A stretch of 64,000 nucleotides of DNA from Streptomyces xanthii (GTDB lineage: Bacteria > Actinomycetota > Actinomycetes > Streptomycetales > Streptomycetaceae). Location: assembly GCF_014621695.1 (NCBI RefSeq), contig NZ_CP061282.1, forward strand, positions 297,616 through 361,615. Direction: 5' to 3'. Positions 62,567 through 64,000 of the stretch are shown piece by piece. The translations under genes and the position numbers were made by a program. Numbering within the stretch: position 1 is the stretch's first letter; each line of letters opens with the position of its first letter. The notes under the pieces are model-generated. The model ran no database searches. It saw nothing but the letters and a program-made list of their open reading frames with translations, and was not told the DNA's origin.

Positions 62567-62602
62567 GACCCCGGACAGGTGCTCGCAACACCTGCCGGGG
62601 TC
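62567..62602. terminator. Hairpin
   Basis: GACCCCGG-A-CAGGTG pairs with CACCTG-CCGGGGTC around a 7-base loop, one base bulged. It lies downstream of the BFD gene and before the DNA-binding protein gene. Confidence 0.6.
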
Positions 62603-62609
62603 TGACCCC

Positions 62610-62671
62610 GTGACCGTAAGAGGCGGTCTTGGGGCTCACCTCGTGACCGTAAAAGGCGATCCCGTGGCTCA
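62610..62671. repeat. Two-copy 29-bp direct repeat
   Basis: GTGACCGTAAGAGGCG at 62610-62638 recurs as GTGACCGTAAAAGGCG at 62643-62671. Over 29 bp 24 positions match. The period is 33 bp. Confidence 0.75.
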
Positions 62672-62711
62672 TGAAGACTGTATCTCGGCAGCACCGTCGT
62701 CCGCACACCCG

Positions 62712-63779
62712 ATGGCCGGCCAGGGGTACGGGAAGCGGACTGTTTGTGACGGAGCATCCCCGAAGGGGGATGGCTTCGCTCATCTGTCCCTGCGTGGCCG
62801 TTACCTGGCAGGTTTCGTGGACGCGTTGCCGGAACAGGCCGCGATGGACGTGAAGACCCTCGCCAAGGAGCAGCCCTTGTTCGGGCAGATGGCGGTGGGG
62901 GGCGCGCTGAGGGAGCTCTCCGCGGCCGGTCATCTGCGACGCGTACGCTGCCGAGCCGCCACAGGAGACGGCACGGTCCGCTGGGTTTCCCTCACCTACT
63001 GGTCCCGCGTCGCGCGGAGTGACCAGTGGTGGGCGCGGTTCCTCGCCGACGATGCACCCGGCCCTGACCCCGACCCGGTACCAGTGCCCGCGCTGGCGCC
63101 GGTGCCCGCGCCTGTGTCTGAACCGGAAGCGGATTTAGAGCCTGACCCCGAGTCAGCGCCCAGCCCCGGCCCTGCGCTCGGTCCTGCGCTCGGCCCTGCG
63201 CCTGGCCGTGCCGCCGGTCCTGAGCCAGTGCCAGTGCCAGTGCCAGTGCCAGTGCAGCGTCGAGCGACGGGCAGGGCGTCAGATCCGCAACGGCTCCGGC
63301 ACATCCCCAAGCCTTCCGCGGGGCCGGGAGCTCCCCGTTCGGAGGCGTACGAGGCCTTGGCCCAACTCGGTTGGAGGGAGCCGAGGTTGATGTTGTCGGC
63401 TGCGGATTGCGCGTCTCTTGAGGAGGCTGCTGCACAGTGGCTGGAGCGTGACCCTGACCGGTTGCAGTTCGTCCAGACTCTCGTCACGGGCCTTCCTCCC
63501 GTCGTGCATGCGCCACGGGCCTTCGTTGCCCGTCGGCTGCGCGACAAACTTCCACCACAACGAGTACGAGTCCCGGAGTACCGCACACAGTCTGCGGCCT
63601 CTGTGCCTCGACAACGCTCCCTGATGGAGTGCACCGAGTGCGGGAGGCCTGGACAACCCGAGGCACTGCCTGGCGGACTCTGCCATACATGCCGGCCAGC
63701 CCCGCCAGCCTCGCCTGCTGTGAACATTCAACTAGACGGACACGAAAGAGTCCTGACGAAGCATCAGGATTCCTTGTGA
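62712..63779 (+). CDS. Streptomyces-type DNA-binding (MarR-like) protein
   Basis: A 355-residue protein. The N-terminal KGDGFAHLSLRGRYLAGF and VDALPEQAAMDVKTLAKEQP is a winged-helix type segment typical of a widespread Streptomyces family. Next is a long Pro/Val/Ala/Glu/Asp-rich linker with PVPVPVPVPV (about 115-200), then a helical part and a C-terminal zinc ribbon CTECGRPGQPEALPGGLCHTC. ATG at 62712 is the best start, without a clear ribosome site. The family is annotated as transcriptional regulator; targets are unknown. Confidence 0.7.
   Translation: MAGQGYGKRTVCDGASPKGDGFAHLSLRGRYLAGFVDALPEQAAMDVKTLAKEQPLFGQMAVGGALRELSAAGHLRRVRCRAATGDGTVRWVSLTYWSRVARSDQWWARFLADDAPGPDPDPVPVPALAPVPAPVSEPEADLEPDPESAPSPGPALGPALGPAPGRAAGPEPVPVPVPVPVQRRATGRASDPQRLRHIPKPSAGPGAPRSEAYEALAQLGWREPRLMLSAADCASLEEAAAQWLERDPDRLQFVQTLVTGLPPVVHAPRAFVARRLRDKLPPQRVRVPEYRTQSAASVPRQRSLMECTECGRPGQPEALPGGLCHTCRPAPPASPAVNIQLDGHERVLTKHQDSL
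63225..63254 (+). repeat. CCAGTG hexamer repeat in coding sequence
   Basis: Five exact CCAGTG units encode alternating Pro-Val in the linker of the DNA-binding protein; copy number could vary without frameshift. Confidence 0.85.
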
Positions 63780-63784
63780 GGAAC

Positions 63785-63982
63785 TGACGTAGCGTCATCC
63801 CACATCCCACATCCCACATCCCACATCCGACAGCCAGCCACCAGGAAATCGCGGAGCGGAATTCCTGCAGGCCAGAGTGCGGAGCAATTCGCGCCCCGGA
63901 CAACGGAGTTGTCCGCACCGGACAGCGGAGCCGGCCGGTGAGCAACGCGGAGCGTTGCCGGGTTTCCGCCACGTAGTGGCGG
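63785..63982. repeat. Cluster of short hairpins, several with GGA loops
   Basis: Examples are TGACG-TAG-CGTCA (63785-63797), CGGACAAC-GGA-GTTGTCCG (63897-63915), GCAACGC-GGA-GCGTTGC (63942-63958) and CCGCCAC-GTA-GTGGCGG (63966-63982); weaker ones with GCGGAGC lie at 63850 and 63878. Confidence 0.7.
63796..63830. repeat. CATCCCA microsatellite (5 x 7 bp)
   Basis: Four exact CATCCCA units and one CATCCGA, just after the stop of the DNA-binding protein gene. Confidence 0.85.
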
Positions 63983-64000
63983 CGCGTCATGTCTGCGGAG

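Larger units (their letters stand above)
62099..62711. other. Non-coding, repeat-rich stretch
   Basis: No convincing gene in about 610 bp. It contains a G-rich repeat tract, a CCCA/CCAT microsatellite, a hairpin and a two-copy 29-bp direct repeat, listed separately. Confidence 0.55.

Noticed and set aside
63796..63830. CRISPR-like array
   Set aside because: Only 7-bp microsatellite units without spacers.

Overview
The window has very high G+C, GTG/TTG starts, 4-bp ATGA/GTGA gene overlaps, long antisense shadow frames and a rare TTA (bldA-type) codon in a regulator. Together these indicate a Streptomyces or close relative. No ribosomal RNA, tRNA, CRISPR array or intact insertion sequence is visible. 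It reads as chromosomal accessory territory between two natural-product loci.

Left edge (1-6.4 kb): the end of an aromatic-polyketide-type tailoring region. It holds an ActIII-like ketoreductase cut by the edge, two NTF2/SnoaL-fold proteins, a serine-beta-lactamase-fold protein whose nucleophile Ser is Cys, an SDR, a SAM methyltransferase and two NmrA-like reductases. A CysRS gene follows at 6.6 kb. Middle (8-36.7 kb): small regulator-plus-effector units, several with visible operators. These are TetR/DHA2 exporter, a degenerate Doc toxin with antitoxin, an Arr-type rifampin ADP-ribosyltransferase, a MetRS-like pseudo-synthetase, a B12-riboswitch-controlled CbtBA cobalt locus beside a histidine-phosphatase pseudoenzyme, MarR with a paired SMR exporter, MarR with SDR, a two-component system, AraC with a quinone-oxidoreductase-like enzyme, and LysR with an aldo-keto reductase and epimerase. 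A frameshifted HAD gene and an IS256-type remnant mark decay.

Right part (37-62.1 kb): the most interesting region, a compact biosynthetic locus with no NRPS or PKS. It encodes glutamate mutase MutS/MutE (3-methylaspartate), aspartokinase, aspartate-semialdehyde dehydrogenase and a diaminobutyrate-type aminotransferase. It also encodes a CysK/CBS-fold PLP enzyme, two sister clavaminate-synthase-like 2-oxoglutarate oxygenases, four ATP-grasp ligases and an adenylate-forming ligase. A large FAD protein, a BFD-type 2Fe-2S protein, a NagA-like amidohydrolase, a glycosyltransferase, a HAD phosphatase and two MFS exporters complete it. Regulators are a TTA-containing LuxR-type protein and an XRE-cupin protein. 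The inferred product is a small amide-linked, hydroxylated and possibly glycosylated peptide built from a (methyl)aspartate-derived diamino acid. A shared upstream sequence element occurs at three promoters of this locus.

Right end (62.1-64 kb): a G-rich and CCCA/CCAT microsatellite tract, tandem repeats, a Streptomyces-type DNA-binding protein gene, and a cluster of small hairpins, several with GGA loops.
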